DNA of 14,185 nt. Origin: Candidatus Diapherotrites archaeon CG08_land_8_20_14_0_20_34_12. Its GTDB lineage: Archaea > Iainarchaeota > Iainarchaeia > Iainarchaeales > 0-14-0-20-34-12. The DNA is taken from NCBI GenBank assembly GCA_002779065.1, contig PEXL01000042.1, forward strand, positions 1 through 14,185. The letters run 5' to 3'. The notes under the pieces were generated by a model. It was not told the DNA's origin, did no database searches, and worked only from the letters and a program-made list of their open reading frames with translations. A program made the position numbers and the translations under genes. Below are positions 14,033-14,185 of this stretch, in pieces; position 1 is the stretch's first letter, and each line of letters opens with the position of its first letter.

Positions 14033-14040
14033 TTTTAAAA
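14033..14040. promoter_or_regulatory. Shared divergent promoter box TTTTAAAA
   Basis: A perfect 8-bp palindrome lies in the 54-bp gap between deoxyhypusine synthase (-) and the next + gene. Its centre (14036.5) is exactly 27.5 nt from each start codon (14009 and 14064), the usual distance from an archaeal TATA box to the transcription start, so both transcripts could be leaderless. A TATATATTATAG stretch at 14046-14057 is a further TATA-like candidate. On the + side the preceding GTGAAGG is purine-rich, as a BRE would be. Confidence 0.55.
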
Positions 14041-14063
14041 ATTACTATATATTATAGATAATT

Positions 14064-14185
14064 ATGCCTACTCCAAGACCAAGGTCAAGAAGATCTTTCA
14101 AAAGAACTCTGGAAAGACGAACTGTATTAAGACCAGAAGCAGGCTTAGATCCTAGAAGAGCCGAGGTAGAAAAAATGACAATAGG
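14064..14185 (+). CDS. N-terminus of a short basic protein (partial)
   Basis: The frame opens at an ATG and stays open for 40 codons to the window edge. The start (MPTPRPRSRRSFKRTLERRT) is very Arg-rich, like a small ribosomal or nucleic-acid-binding protein. It then turns more mixed (LRPEAGLDPRRAEVEK). It begins without a Shine-Dalgarno, at leaderless distance from the shared TTTTAAAA box. I cannot assign a family from this fragment; a small ribosomal protein is one possibility. Confidence 0.6.
   Translation, partial: MPTPRPRSRRSFKRTLERRTVLRPEAGLDPRRAEVEKMTI

Noticed and set aside
1..14185. CRISPR array, insertion sequence, phage or defence genes
   Set aside because: No regularly spaced repeats, transposase, integrase or defence-family motifs were seen; the only mobile-type element supported is the intein.

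Overview
The window looks like a stretch of an AT-rich archaeal genome, possibly of a DPANN-type lineage (that placement is inference). The archaeal signs are a fructose-1,6-bisphosphate aldolase/phosphatase, aIF5A with its hypusination lysine, a deoxyhypusine synthase, a tRNA-Gln(CTG) without encoded CCA, TTTTAAAA-type promoter boxes about 27 nt from start codons, and a LAGLIDADG intein in a metabolic gene.

Bases 1-10975 (+ strand) form a tightly packed surface-glycan gene block. It opens with the tail of an unidentified gene, then a PssD/Alg14-like and PssE/Alg13-like split glycosyltransferase pair, and a GT2 glycosyltransferase; all four overlap by 1-4 nt. Next come an NAD-dependent epimerase/dehydratase, dTDP-glucose 4,6-dehydratase (rmlB, interrupted by a 364-residue intein), glucose-1-phosphate thymidylyltransferase (rmlA), UDP-glucose 6-dehydrogenase (ugd), the gluconeogenic FBP aldolase/phosphatase, a second sugar-nucleotide nucleotidyltransferase, a UDP-glucuronate decarboxylase-like enzyme, and a YbhN/AglD-type multi-spanning membrane protein. 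Together they could turn gluconeogenic hexose phosphate into dTDP-4-keto-6-deoxyglucose, UDP-glucuronate and UDP-xylose, and use them in lipid-linked or extracellular glycans. RmlC and RmlD are not in the window.

Bases 10976-11160 are a convergent intergenic stretch with a 26-nt imperfect direct repeat, two hairpins and a perfect 15-bp inverted repeat beside the tRNA 3' end.

Bases 11161-14009 (- strand) carry, in transcription order, deoxyhypusine synthase, an unknown integral membrane protein, aIF5A, an arginase/agmatinase-family ureohydrolase and tRNA-Gln. The order suggests a polyamine-to-hypusine module. A new + strand gene begins at 14064 and runs off the end. It diverges from deoxyhypusine synthase across a 54-bp spacer whose TTTTAAAA palindrome lies exactly midway between the two start codons.

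The most notable feature is the intein: it splits RmlB immediately before the catalytic Thr-Asp-Glu triad, keeps both LAGLIDADG acidic residues, and ends in Gly-Asn rather than His-Asn.
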